Below, piece after piece: positions 45,873 to 57,778 of a DNA stretch of 64,000 bases; within the stretch, counting starts at the first letter, position 1, and the number at the start of each line of letters is the position of its first letter. Under the pieces are notes generated by a model. That model made no database searches, was not told the DNA's origin, and worked only from the letters and a program-made list of their open reading frames with translations. The position numbers and the translations under genes were made by a program. Source of the stretch: Blastobasis lacticolella (taxonomy: Eukaryota; Arthropoda; Insecta; Lepidoptera; Blastobasidae); assembly GCA_905147135.1 (NCBI GenBank), contig LR990040.1, positions 25,805,857 through 25,869,856 of the forward strand, read 5' to 3'.

Positions 45873-46579
45873 CCTCCATCAGCCCATTATCATTAATAAA
45901 ACACGATAACCTTCATCCGATGATGCAACAAATTTTGAGAAAACAAAACTATCACATAAATCTTATAAAAACCTTGGCTCGATAGTCGTCACATATTGAG
46001 TTAGCTTCTTAGGTAGATCCGTCTAACAAAGTCTTTATCCAGGTCAAACTAAGTCACAGGTTTATCTTTGGTTACTCAAAACATAATTCGAAATTATCTA
46101 CCGTCAAACAGTTCACTTACTCGTATTTACTTTTTTTTTTCGATTATTAACTTGATACCAACATAAAATTAAATTACTAACCAAACTACCCCTTTTTTTT
46201 CAATTTTCTGAAATGTTTATAGGTGATCCCATTGTTGCCGCGGATATCTTCTATAACATTGGGAAACTACGACCACAATAACAAACATTATACTGAAATA
46301 TGGAAAATTTCATTCGAATGTCTCCAGTTAAATGTAAATAAACACGCTAACAGTTTCTCTCTCTTTTTTTTCGATACATGTTGGCATGTTGTCCCGCTCT
46401 CATAGAAATCGCGGAGATCTGTACTGGGTCATTATTGAAATTTTGCACATTCGAAGCCTAACCTATAGACACAACATCCTAAAGTACACCAGCTAATTGT
46501 TCCACAAACTTACTGCAACGGCTTCCCTGCCACACTGTTATTATCAAATATTTACTTAATCAGCAATCTGGAACGACTT

Positions 46580-46800
46580 ATAGTGACGGGAAAAGTCGAA
46601 GGCAAGAGACTTAGAGGCCGAAGTCCGAAGAGATTAACGATACATCCGTCAACGTCGCATTACATCAGGCGTCTGATCGAAACCGATGGAGACATGCAGT
46701 TGACAAACTCCGAAGATGTCACGATCCTCAGCAACGAGGCAACGATCAAGAAGAAGAAGTCAATCAGCAGCAGCACGACCATAATGATGCTTACGTACTC
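46580..46800 (+). pseudogene. captured LINE reverse transcriptase end, forward arm
   Basis: Same captured piece as 32960-33165, coding GKVEGKRLRGRSPKR and ending in (aag) repeats. It has lost a segment and gained changes relative to element 1. Confidence 0.6.
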
Positions 46801-48908
46801 AATTTATAAAAATAATAGGACTGTGCTTTCAAGTATTTCTTATTCTTGTTTTCCCATAACTGACGTGATGTTGGTAATACGTAAAATCATAGCATACTAT
46901 GTTTCGAGGTGGTAAAATAATTTTAGATTAAATATCACTTTTTTACTTTAAACGCTGTATTGTAACATTGGGAGGGATTTAACATAATTCTTACTATTTT
47001 TGTGGAGTGATTTTTTTTCTTAGTAATATTATATCAGACAGCCCACATTAATTGACATAGGTACCCGCAAAAGCTAACATTTATTAAACTTGGCAGTAGT
47101 TTTTGGCATCTATACCATCAAATTGTAACACTGACCATAAATGACGTTCTTTTTGTTTTGTTTACATTTTTTCTATTTGTAGTTTTACTAAAGATACAAA
47201 TAAACCTGAACTTCTCTCTACTAAGGGTATCAATAGTGTTTCTGTCAGAAAACTTTTCTGAATTATCAAAGTAAATAACTCCTAAACTCCGCTCTTATCA
47301 GCACAGGTTTTTACCAAATAATTATTATGTATAGGACTCACCAGATAGAGGAGGAACTGTTAATATCACATCATTTCTCAGTCATGTACACAACACTCGC
47401 AGATTGTCTACCATCGTCCCATGTTGAAACAATCACGTTGAGGCTACCAGTCCAGCGTTGCATTGCAATGTGTTTCTCGTAGGTGAAGCGAACCGTTGTA
47501 CACCATTGTTATGCAATAGAAGAAAATAATTGTATTAGTAAAACTTAAAAAATAAAAAAATAATACACACCGTTTTTAATCGTTTGATTGAATTTTATCT
47601 GCAGAAATCTAAGTAATTAATTTAATTGTGGTGTCAAACCACACTGCTAAATGAATCTAAATCTAAGCAATTACTTTAAAGTCATTGAATAAACTCTAAT
47701 TTAGAACTACGCAAATGATAGAACTAACACTATTTTTTTTTAAAAGAGGTAAATATTTTACATGACTAATCTAAATAAAAAAAGAGGAAAATAATTAAGT
47801 TTCGCAAAAACAAAGAAACCATACCAAAGTGCCGTCCATAGTAATTTTCACTCGATTTTTAATAATTGTGTCAATATCCAGTGGTGCTCTCGAAAGCCCG
47901 GGGTCTGCCTTGACCATGACCCATTTGATACAGATGATTTGTTGTTTACTTTATAAATCCCCCAATCTCTCTGACGAAGTCTTTGTCTTATATCTCGGGG
48001 TGTTTGGATTCTTGGCTGCGCTTTGAACGTGTTTAATCATTTTATATTTTAATGCAGGCAACTCAACTGGATCGAGTAATCACTTTCCTTTTATTATTAC
48101 GCTTACACGAAGCGTATCTGCATTTACAAAGAAGGTATGATGAGAAGCGACAAAGAAAATGCAGATAACGCTATATAAGACAAAGACTTCGTCAGACAGA
48201 TTGGGGGATTTATAAAGTAAACAACAAATCATCTGTACCAATTGGTTATGGTCAAGGCAGACCTCGGGCCTTCAAAAGCTCCACTGAGATATTGACACCA
48301 TTATTAAAAATCGAGTGAAACTTACTATGGACGGCACTTTGGTATGTCTTCTTTGTTTTTGCGAAACTTAATTTAGATTACTCATGTAAAATATTTCCCT
48401 CTTTTAAAAAAAAAAGAAGTAGTGTTAGTTGAATAATTTGCGTAGTTCTAAATTAGCCAGCTAAAGTTTATTCAATGAAGTTAAAGTAAATGCTTAGATT
48501 TAGATTCATTTAGCAGTGTGGTTTGACACCTTTTGATTAGTTTTGATTTCTGCAGATAAATAAAATGATCAAAAAAGGCGAGTATTTTTTTTTTTTTTTT
48601 TAAGTTTTACTTATACAATTATTTTCTTCTATTGCATAACAATGGTGTACAACGGTTCGCTTCACCTACGAGAACAACATTGCATTGCAACGCTGGACTG
48701 GTAGCCTCAACGTGATTGTTTCAACATGGGACGATGGTAGACAATCTGCGAGTGTTGCGTACATGACTGAGAAATGATGTGATATTGACAGTTCCTCTTT
48801 ATCTGGTGAGTCCTATACATTATTATTATTTGGTAAAAACCTGTGCTGAAAAGAGGCTCCCAGCAGATTTTAAGAGTTATTTACTTTGATAATTCAGAAA
48901 AGTATTCT

Positions 48909-50239
48909 GACAGAAACACTATTGATACCCTTAGTAGAGAGAAGGGCAGGTTAATTTGTATCTTTAGTGAAACTACAAGTAGAAAGAATGTAAACAAAAC
49001 AAAAAGAACGTCATTTATGGTCAGTGTTACAATTTGTTGGTATAGATGTCAAAAACTACTGCCATTTTTAATAAATGTTAGCTTTTGCGGGTACCTATGT
49101 CAATTAATGTGGGCTGTCTAATAAAATATTACTGAGAAAAAGAAAAAAACACTCCACAAAAATAGTAAGAATTATGTTAAATCCCTCCCAATGTTACAAT
49201 ACAGCGTTTAAAGTAAAAAAGTGATATTTAATCTAAAATTATTTTACCATCTCGAAACATAGTATGCTATGATTTTACGTATTACCAACATCACGTCAGT
49301 TATGGGAAAACAAGAATAAGAAATACTTGAAAGCATAGTCCTATTAGTTTTATAAATTGAGTACGTAAGCATCATTATGGTGGTGCTGCTGCTGATTGAC
49401 TTCTTCTTCTTGATCGTTGCCTCGTTGCTGAGGATCGTGACATCTTCGGAGTTTGTCAACTGCATGTCTCCATCGGTTTCGATCAGACGCCTGATGTAAT
49501 GCGACGTTGACGGATGTATCGTTAATCTCTTCGGACTTCGGCCTCTAAGTCTCTTGCCTTCGACTTTGACAGAAACACTATGGATACGCTTAGTAGAGAG
49601 AAGGGCAGGTTTATTTGTATCTCTAGTGAAACTACAAATAGAAAGAATGTGAACAAAACAAAAACGTCAGTTACCGTCAGTGTTACACTTTGTTGCTACA
49701 GATGTCAAAAACTACTGCCAAGTTGAATAAATGTTAGCTTTTGAGGGTACCTATGTAAATCAATGTAGGCTGTCTGATTGAATGTTACTGAAAAAAAAAA
49801 ATCACTCCACAACAATAGTAACAATTATGTTAAATCCCTCCCAATGTTACAGTACACTGTGTTAAAAGTAAAAAAAGTGACATTTAATCTAAGATTATTT
49901 TACCATCTTGAAACATGGTACGCTATGATTTAACGTATTACCAGCATCACGTCAGTTATCGGAAATCAAGAATAAGAAATACTTGAAAGCATAGTCCTAT
50001 TATTTTTATAAATTGAGTACGTAAGCATCGTTATGGTGGTACTGCTGCTGATTGACTTCTTCTTCTTGATCGTTGCCTCACTGCTGAGGATCGTGACATC
50101 TTCGGAGTTTGTCAACTGCAAGTCTCCATCGGTCCATCAGTCGCCTGATGTAATGCGACGTTGACGGATGTATCGTTCGGATATTTGGTCCGCCCATCTC
50201 TTCGGACTTCGGCCGCTGGGTCTTCTTGCCTTCGACTTT
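48909..50239. repeat. 0.66 kb tandem duplication in the reverse arm
   Basis: Unit 1 (48909-49567) and unit 2 (49568-50239) start with gacagaaacactat and run through the same landmarks, both including the captured LINE end on the minus strand. The forward arm and element 1 have a single copy of this segment. Confidence 0.8.
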
Positions 50240-52129
50240 TCCCGTCACCATAAATCGTTCCAGATTGCTGATTAAGTAAATATTTGATAATAACAGTGTG
50301 GCAGGGATGCCGTTGCAGTGAGTTTGTGGAACAATTAGCTGGTGTACTTTAGAATGTTGTATCTTAGAGATAGGATAGGCTTCGTATGTGCAAAATTTCA
50401 ATAATGACCCAGTACAGATCCGCGTTTTCTATGCGAGCGGGAGGGTGCCAACATGTATCGGAAAAAAAAGAGAAAAACTGTTAGCGTGTTTGTTTACATT
50501 TAACAGGAGCCATTCGAACGAACTTTTCCATATTTCAGTATGTTTGTTATTGTGGTCGTAGTTTCCCAATGTTATAGAAGATATCCGCGGTAACAATGGG
50601 ATCTTCCATATACGTTTCTTTTTAAAATACTAAAAAATTGAAAAAAAAGAGGTAGTTTGGTTAGTAATTTAATTTTATGTTGGTATCAAGTTATTAATAG
50701 AAAAACAATGTAAATACGAGTAAGTGAACTGATTGACGGTAGATAATTTCGAATCATGTTTTGAGTTACTAAAGATAAACTTATGACTTAGTTCGACAAA
50801 ACAATTGTTCTATGTTAATGTGACTTAGTTTGACCTGGTTAAAAACTTTGTTAGACGGATCTATCTAAGAAACAAACTCAATATGTGACGACTATCGAGC
50901 CGAGGTTTTTATAAGATTTATGTGATAGTTTTGTTTTCTCAAAATTTCGTAATTCGCATCATCGGATAGAGGTGATCGTGTTATCACTGATGGTGGGCTG
51001 ATGGAGCCTATAGGAGTTTTATGGTTGCTTACCGGCCTGATGGAGACTATGGGAGCGTGGCTAATAGAAGGTAGTTGTTTCAATCTTTGTGAGAAAATGT
51101 TGAATAATAATGATGTTAAGAAAGTCCAGATATTTCGGTGATTGTTCAATAGTCGGTTTATTAAATTAACTTTAGCTCCGAGTACTGAAATTTCCTTGAT
51201 TACCGATATAAAGTAACTTTTTCGAGTTCTGTTGTTGTACCAGTAAGATGAGGCAGTGTAAGCAATGGTGAGATTTTATATCCTTCTGCCAGTACAAGTT
51301 TAGTAGTTCCTGAACTGTTGTTGAGGTCAAACATCCTGATTTATTTGGCTGACTCGGAGTGGCCTGGAAATCAAGTGTGTGATAGCCCCGAAAGTCTCGA
51401 TGTTGTGGCTGTAGATGGCAAATTAAATGTTGTAATTTTTTTTTTTATTGGCGTCTTAATATGGGACACCTTCATTATTACAAACATTGTTAAATCGTTT
51501 CAACATGGGATGCTTAAACGTAACGTAAAGTCTAGATAGAGTATACTTGTTCGAACAGTTAAAATTGATGACGATGATTATTACTTGTTTAGTTTTGGTG
51601 TGGAAACATATGGACTGGATGGTAACCACTGACCTATGACTGGCGTAACAGATAAACGTGAGAGCTTCATATTATTAAACTCCTGATTTAGTTTTGATAT
51701 TGAGCAGTAGAGATAATGTTGTTTTTGTAGAGATATCACCGTGAACAGTTGTTCGGGTCTGTGACGATTACTTGTTATGTAACTCGTAGACCGTTATTAC
51801 GTGTTATGATAGCAGATATGACTATGTTACCTATCACTGACTTAGTGCAGATTTGGTCTAAGAATTGACCACGAGCTGAGAGTCTATAGACAGCTATTAG
51901 TGAAGTAAAGCGTGTTAAAGTTACTACTTCATGATTTCAGCAATTTCATATTGAAAAGTATACTGTATAGTTAAACAGTAGATACCTACGCGCAGGTTAT
52001 ATAAGTACGGCTACTACAGTGGTGTCCCTATATTATAGAAAAAGGTATTACTAGAGTCTATTAGTACCTACCGGTTTAAAAAATGTGACGAATGAACAAC
52101 ACTGAGCTTATATGTTGGCAATGTTTATT

Positions 52130-52570
52130 AACGCCTGTGTGGCTCCCGCCTCTGTGGCATTCCGCCTATATGGTATCCCGTCTGTGTGGCATCTCGCCTG
52201 TGTGGCATCCCGCCTGAGTGGCATCCCGCCTGTGTGGCATTTTGCCTGTGTGGCATAAAGTCTGTGTGACATTTAGTCTGTGTGGAATTTAGCCTGTGAG
52301 GCATTACGCCTGTATGGCATTTCGCCGGTGTGATATTTTCCTGTGTGGCATTTCGCCTCTGTGACACCCTTGTGTGACATCTTACCTGTATCGTGCTATG
52401 GCAGACGTGATACAGGATATTTAATGAATAAACTCATAGTTTGACGATTAGAGTGGCACTGAACAGAGTGACACCCTGCCTGTGTGACACCTAGTCTGTG
52501 TGTTATTTCGCTTGTGTGCAGGTCCAGTTGCGTGACGGCCCGGTTGCGTGGCGGCCCGCCTGATGGCGTT
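52130..52570 (-). repeat. contracted minisatellites, reverse arm
   Basis: Minus-strand versions of the ccacacaggcggg units (52130-52370) and gccgccacgcaac units (about 52525-52560), with few and degenerate copies compared with the forward arm. Confidence 0.75.
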
Positions 52571-53173
52571 CGTCAGTGTGGTGGTTCGCCTGTGTGTAAT
52601 TTCTCCTGTGTGGTAACATTACTCTTATTTTTAAAATTAGTATGACGCTGACGGATGACTAAAAATCATATGGCATTTAATGAAGGAGTGTTTCGAACCC
52701 ACTCGAAGTAACATTGGGTCTTTTGCTGAGTACTGAAAATGTTATGGATTTGTGATGTTTCCCACTCAACAAGATCATCAAGGGGAAAACACTGGTGACG
52801 ATGATGAAACTTTCATTTGTGGTAATTGTGATACGGTTCATAGTCTGGTATCCTGTCACGCCTCTCTCATAAACTGAAGCTGTAGCTTAATTTATGTCGG
52901 CAACTTATAAAGAATAATTTGTGTACGAGATGATGTTGTTCTCTCAAGAAGTTTAGTATTATAAATGATAATGTACGTATGTTTTATGTGTACACAAATA
53001 GTAGTTACTTAAGTATTGGTGGGTTAAAGCAGTTGTGATAGATCCAATCATATGATTCATAAGACTTACTTGGGTGATGTGTTGTGGTCAGAAGTGAAGA
53101 GCGAATATGGTACTCTGCTATGGTTTTCATGTTTCAGATAACACACGAGGACGTGTGTATAGCAGGACGGCCG

Positions 53174-53623
53174 TGACGGATGCGGTCAATAGTATGGAAT
53201 CATGTGGTCAATAGTACGGACTCATGACGAAGAAAACGGAAGTGGGAGTGCGCCCTCTGGTGGGGCGGGCTGACAGAGTCTCGACGGCACGACTCAGGCG
53301 GAGTGGCGGCCATTCTTGGCGCGACCACCGCCGAGGAGTGACGCGTCTTGAAACTGTCTCCACATTTCGTTTATAGAAAGTGTTATTTACGTTGGAAAAT
53401 AAAGTAATTTTAAAATCACTTTTGAAATAAGAAAGTTAATCACCTCAACTGCCTACATTGTGATACTGCTCTGATTTCAAGTAAAATTATAAGTGATGTG
53501 CAAAAATGAATTGGAATTAATACAGTGGAGTAAATGTGGTTCACATTTTCTTTAATTTATCTGGACGATCTAATACTGATATCACCACCCTGATGACAAT
53601 GATCCTGATACACCCTTTCCTTC
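53174..53623 (-). repeat. module L, copy 6 (right end of element 2)
   Basis: Reverse orientation; starts tgacggatgcgg and runs to ccctttccttc, where it is replaced by tttatatat, so the terminal gcgacgaca is missing. Confidence 0.85.
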
Positions 53624-53637
53624 TTTATATATATATA

Positions 53638-54205
53638 TGTCGTAGAGGGTCATGAGCCTAGTCATCATTTTGACTGAGAAACGCAACGTCAATCGAAGCG
53701 CCACCTTGCGGATAGCTGGAAATACTGTGAAGACGTCATATTCGGCGCGCGGTCGCAACGAACACTTCCCATTCGACCATCGACGAGTCAAGACGTGTAA
53801 CTAGCCGCTCATCCATTGAAGAAAGAAGACGTCTTTATTAATTGCCTCGCATCACATAGCCGTACTCCATAAAGGAGAGTGTGAGTACAGAAGGGACTAC
53901 CAAATTAGAATTTGTACAAGGGCGCACGTGAATAGATTCCCCGGCGCACCTTGCGTTTCGGCCTCGCGGGATGGCCATGGGTGGTGGCGGGTCTTCCAGT
54001 GACCCACGGGTTCGGTAGTCCCACATTATTATCTGTTACTTAAAATTATCCTATGCTTTCATCGTTTGCTGTTTTTATTGTAATTATGCTTTATTACCTC
54101 AATACACTGTTAAACTGTTCTTATAATTCTTATTTCAATAACACTATCCCGAAAATACCTTCTGATGGATCTCTCCCCTGCTAGAGTCTGCCCTAGTCTA
54201 CGACA
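53638..54205. mobile_element. 568 bp element with 9 bp terminal inverted repeats and TG...CA ends
   Basis: Begins tgtcgtaga and ends tctacgaca, a perfect 9 bp inverted repeat, between TATA on both sides (53634-53637 and 54206-54209). No coding frame is supported; the GC-rich centre and an AT-rich right third resemble an LTR. It could be a solo LTR or a short non-autonomous DNA element. Confidence 0.65.
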
Positions 54206-54211
54206 TATATA

Positions 54212-54695
54212 TGACGGATCACGGTCAATAGTATGGACTCATGTGGTCAATAGTACGGACTCATGACGATGAAAACGGAAGTGGGAGTGCGCCCTCTGGT
54301 GGGGCGTGCTGACAGAGTCTCGACAGCACGACTCGGGCCGAGTGGCGGCCATTCTTGGCGCGACCGCCGCCGAGGAGTGACGCGTCTTGAAACTGTCTCC
54401 ACATTTCGTTTGTTTACGTTTGAAGTTCGTTAATAGAAAGTGTTATTTACGTTTAAAAATAAAGTAATTTTAAAATCACCTTTGAAATAAGAAAGTAAAT
54501 TACCTCAACTGCCTACATTTGTAATACCGCTCTGAATTCTAGTAAAATTATAAGTGATGTGCAAAAATGAAATGGAATAAATACAGTGGAGTAAATGTGA
54601 ACCTTTTCTTTAATTTATCTGGACGAATACGACCTAATACTGATATCACCACCCTGATGACAATGATCCTGATACACCCCTTTCCTTCACGCGAC

Positions 54696-54699
<4 letters not shown>
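54212..54699 (-). repeat. module L, solo copy 7 (488 bp)
   Basis: A complete solo copy, reverse orientation, with ends tgacggatc and gcgacgaca, and TATA on both sides. It carries the 20-base subfamily mark of element 1 and so differs from the neighbouring element 2 copies. Confidence 0.85.

Positions 54700-54727
<28 letters not shown>
54700..54727. repeat. (TA)n microsatellite
   Basis: About 14 TA units at the end of solo copy 7. Confidence 0.9.
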
Positions 54728-54731
<4 letters not shown>

Positions 54732-54789
54732 TCATCGTTCGTGTCGTTCTCAGCTGGCTTTGGGGGAAATGGGTGTGACAATAGGCTGT

Positions 54790-55105
54790 CACTAACAGGG
54801 GTAAAGAAGCAAAGGTAGTGCAGCACGCAGTCACGTTAGGTCGCGTGGCATAACCTCGAACATCAGATGATGATGGGTGGCAGAAATAAGCAAAAGCACT
54901 GTAGCACCCGGTCACGTCAGGTCGCGCGGCATAACCTCCAACACCAGATAATGATGGGTGACAAAAATAAGCGAAGGCACGGTAGCACGCGGTCCCGCCT
55001 GGCCGCGTGGTGTAACGACTAACGTCAGAGGGTGACAAATGGAGGGAATTAGCAAAAGCACGACAAGACGGGGCCATGCTAGGCCACACGTGGCACAGCT
55101 TCAAT
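54790..55105. repeat. degenerate tandem repeats of about 75-80 bp, four units
   Basis: Units share agcaaaagcac, ggtcacgtcaggtcgcg and cataacctc blocks, followed by gatgatgggtg. Units begin at about 54800, 54878, 54958 and 55035. Minus-strand frames across it are artefacts. Confidence 0.7.
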
Positions 55106-56382
55106 CACTTAACAGCGGGATGGAGAAATAGCCAAGTAAAAGCATGCTAACCTGTTGGAGGCGGGTTCCAAGGCTTCCTACGCGTCGCGGCCACTGGCGA
55201 CGTTCGTAGGCAACTGGGCGCGAGACTGTAGGAGGCGTGCCTCCTACACTATGTCGGCTGAAAACACCAAAAAAGTTAACATAGGCTTCATCGCGCCACG
55301 CGGATGTTAACAAGACATCGCGATATGCTACTTACGTGGGAATTCCTGTGAGGATACTTTCACTACCAACTACCGCGGTGTCCCGTTTGTTTGGGAAGGC
55401 GACAGGCTAGCAATTGAGCTGCGCAGTCGCACGCGCGCGGCCGCCTTTCGGGCAGAACGTAGCCGACAACACGTGGACACAATGTCACTTTCCACAATAT
55501 TTACTATAATTATTGTCGTTCTGACTGGTTCTGCTAAAAATATTTAGAAATTAGCACCGCGCAAACAAACAACAATGAAATCTAGCGGCTCCGATAACAC
55601 TTACGAGATTCACTAGGTATTTATTTTTTACAAGACACCAGTAACTTCGGGGGCTTCGGTCAGGCAAAAGGACCGAGAACCCGCGTGCTCCGGGCTTTAT
55701 TCCTCGGCCTCCGCCCTAACCTACTTGCCAACAAAACCTATAACAAAAAAACGGCTTGGGGTTGTCAAGCTATAACTTTTATCGAAATTCAGCGAAAGGT
55801 TAAAAATCATACAGCCAAACGGTGACGCTAGAAACGAACAATTTAAATTAAGGTGAAAGCCAAATTTCACTCAAATAAAAGGATTATAGGCAACTTGAAA
55901 CGAATTTAAGTAATATAAATTGACGTAATTCCGATTTAACCCCATCGGAACCTGTAATAAAAAGACCAAAGACCAATTTGGTGATTCTGAGATAAAACCA
56001 ATTATCCATTCTATAACATTTCAGTTATAGAATGTAAAATATAAAAAGAAAAGAATGAAATGGAATCAACCATAATAAAAATATTTATTAGTTTATTTAT
56101 TTCTGCAGGAAATTAGTTTTATGTCAGCAACACCAGCGTTTAGTTTTCTAAAAATTGACAATTCGTCAAAGGGAATCAGTCATCATACAGCCATGCCTTG
56201 ACTGATATTTCTCAGTCGAGAAATATATGTTACACACCCCCCAAACCAGGAGAATTTTACGATGGAAGCAAGCTGAAAGAGGAAAATTCCAGCTCGCCCC
56301 CGAGCTTTAAACTGAAAAAAAAATACACGCCGAAAAACTCAAGAAACGGAGTTCAAAAAATTTAAGAAAAAGGCATGTATTC
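55106..56382 (-). repeat. possible LTR-element remnant (minus), no gene
   Basis: On the minus strand a purine run (tttgggggg, about 56240-56248) is followed by tgtgtaacatatat at about 56240 downward, which looks like a polypurine tract next to an LTR start. A 9 bp hairpin (56205-56213 with 56218-56226) lies just inside. A GC-rich patch is at 55380-55460. No second LTR is found in the window, so this is tentative. Confidence 0.35.
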
Positions 56383-56576
56383 TGTTGAAATTTACGTTTA
56401 ATTGCAAGCAACACCAATGTTTTTTTTTTAATCATCTATGATTTCGGATCTATTAATTCTGTGCCTCCTCCCTTTTTTACCGAGTTGTCAATACATGCAG
56501 TCAACTAATTTTGTGTTCCGTCTTTTATTTAAGTAAATACACCAAATTAGTGATAAATAATAATAAATATCCATCA
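56383..56576 (+). repeat. copia 5' LTR
   Basis: 194 bp, TG...CA ends, matching 60632-60825 with a few substitutions (for example near 56432-56452). Confidence 0.9.
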
Positions 56577-56590
56577 GGTTATGGGCCCAG
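56577..56590 (+). promoter_or_regulatory. copia primer binding site (half-tRNA type)
   Basis: ggttatgggcccag, directly after the LTR. It is complementary to the anticodon arm of initiator methionine tRNA, the internal primer used by copia elements. Confidence 0.75.
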
Positions 56591-56728
56591 AAGCCTTCCA
56601 AATTAATAAATTTAGTTTTTGGTGTATCAGTACCGCGATCAAAGTAGATTAAAAAAATTGCCTCAAGTGTCGGCGTGTCGGCGTAGCCATTTTTTTCTTA
56701 TATTTCAGTTTCGAACAAAAAATACATT

Positions 56729-57777
56729 ATGTCTTCTCAAATCACAATGGGGACTATTGAAAAATTAGTAGGAAGAGAAAATTATCCAAGCTGGTAGTTT
56801 GCGGTAAGGAATTACCTCGAACACGAAGACCTTTGGCAAGAGGTAGAACCCGATCCAGGTTCAGGCTATGAATCGGATATCAGGAAGAACACAAAGGCAA
56901 GATCGAAGATAATACTTCTGATAGATCCTGTGAATTATGTCCATGTACAGGAGGCAACTACGGCAAAACAGGTTTGGGCAAAACTTGAAAACATTTTTGA
57001 TGACTCCGGGCTCAGTAGAAAAGTTGGGTTACTGAGAGATCTGATCACAACTACTCTGGACAACTGTGCAAGTATAGAGGAATACGTTAATAAGGTAATG
57101 TCAACAGCTCATAAGTTACGCAATATACAATTTGTAGTAGGAGACGAATGACTTGGTACATTGCTGCTCGCTGGCCTCCCTATTACTACAAACCGATGAT
57201 TATGGCTTTGGAGAGCTCTGGTGTGGCTATTACTGCTGATTTTATTAAAACCAAAATAATGCAAGAGGTCAAGGTATCAGATTCAGTCGCTTATTATGCT
57301 AAGTCATCATCATACAACAATAAAACTAATATGTCTAACTCGCTTAAGAATCCACAATAAAAAAGGAAGGGTCCACGGTGCTTTGTATGCAATAAATATG
57401 GCCACATTAGTAAAGATTGCTACTTCAAAGATAAAAAGAAGGGTAATGCAAACGCAGATTATTCAAAGAATAATGCTTATTATGCTGCTTTTTCAGCTTC
57501 TACAGAATTGGATGAAAATAGCTGGTATATTGATTCTGGTGCATCTCAGCATATGTGCAGGGACAGTAAATGTCTCGAGAATGTCTCGCCATCTCCAATA
57601 AATCATATAAAGGTTGCAGACAACAAGACAGCTTCGGTAAAGGGCTGTGGAAGTGTGGATTTGCAAATAAAGGACTCTGAAGGCATGTTGCAGAAAATAC
57701 AGATTAAGAATGTTTTATATGTACCCTCCTTAACCACCAATTTACTCTCTGTTAGTCAAATGGTACAACGGTTGTGA
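56729..57777 (+). pseudogene. gag: copia gag with zinc knuckle, then protease
   Basis: The ATG at 56729 opens gag. A TAG at 56795-56797 and a TGA at 57149-57151 interrupt it, and a frame change follows near 57150-57175. A CCHC zinc knuckle (CFVCNKYGHISKDC) lies at about 57380, after a TAA at 57358-57360. The protease motif WYIDSGASQHM lies at about 57525, and the frame closes with TGA at 57775-57777. The gag binds RNA and forms the particle; this one cannot be made in full. Confidence 0.8.
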
Positions 57778-57778
57778 A

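Larger units (their letters stand above)
42962..53623. mobile_element. 10.7 kb palindromic element with module L at both outer ends (element 2)
   Basis: Forward arm 43428 to about 48125 and reverse arm about 48126-53173 are copies of the internal part of element 1 in opposite orientation. Module L copies in opposite orientation close the ends (42962-43427 and 53174-53623). There is no transposase or reverse transcriptase frame. A central stretch of about 130 bases is present only in the forward arm and would form the loop. The arms differ by indels: minisatellite length, a 96 bp insertion at 44778, and a 0.66 kb tandem duplication at 48909. The right outer end has lost the last 10 or so bases of the module. 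It could be a foldback-type transposon or an inverted dimer. Confidence 0.75.

Noticed and set aside
53582..55104. Several minus-strand frames of 60-150 codons
   Set aside because: They read through module L, TA microsatellites and degenerate tandem repeats.
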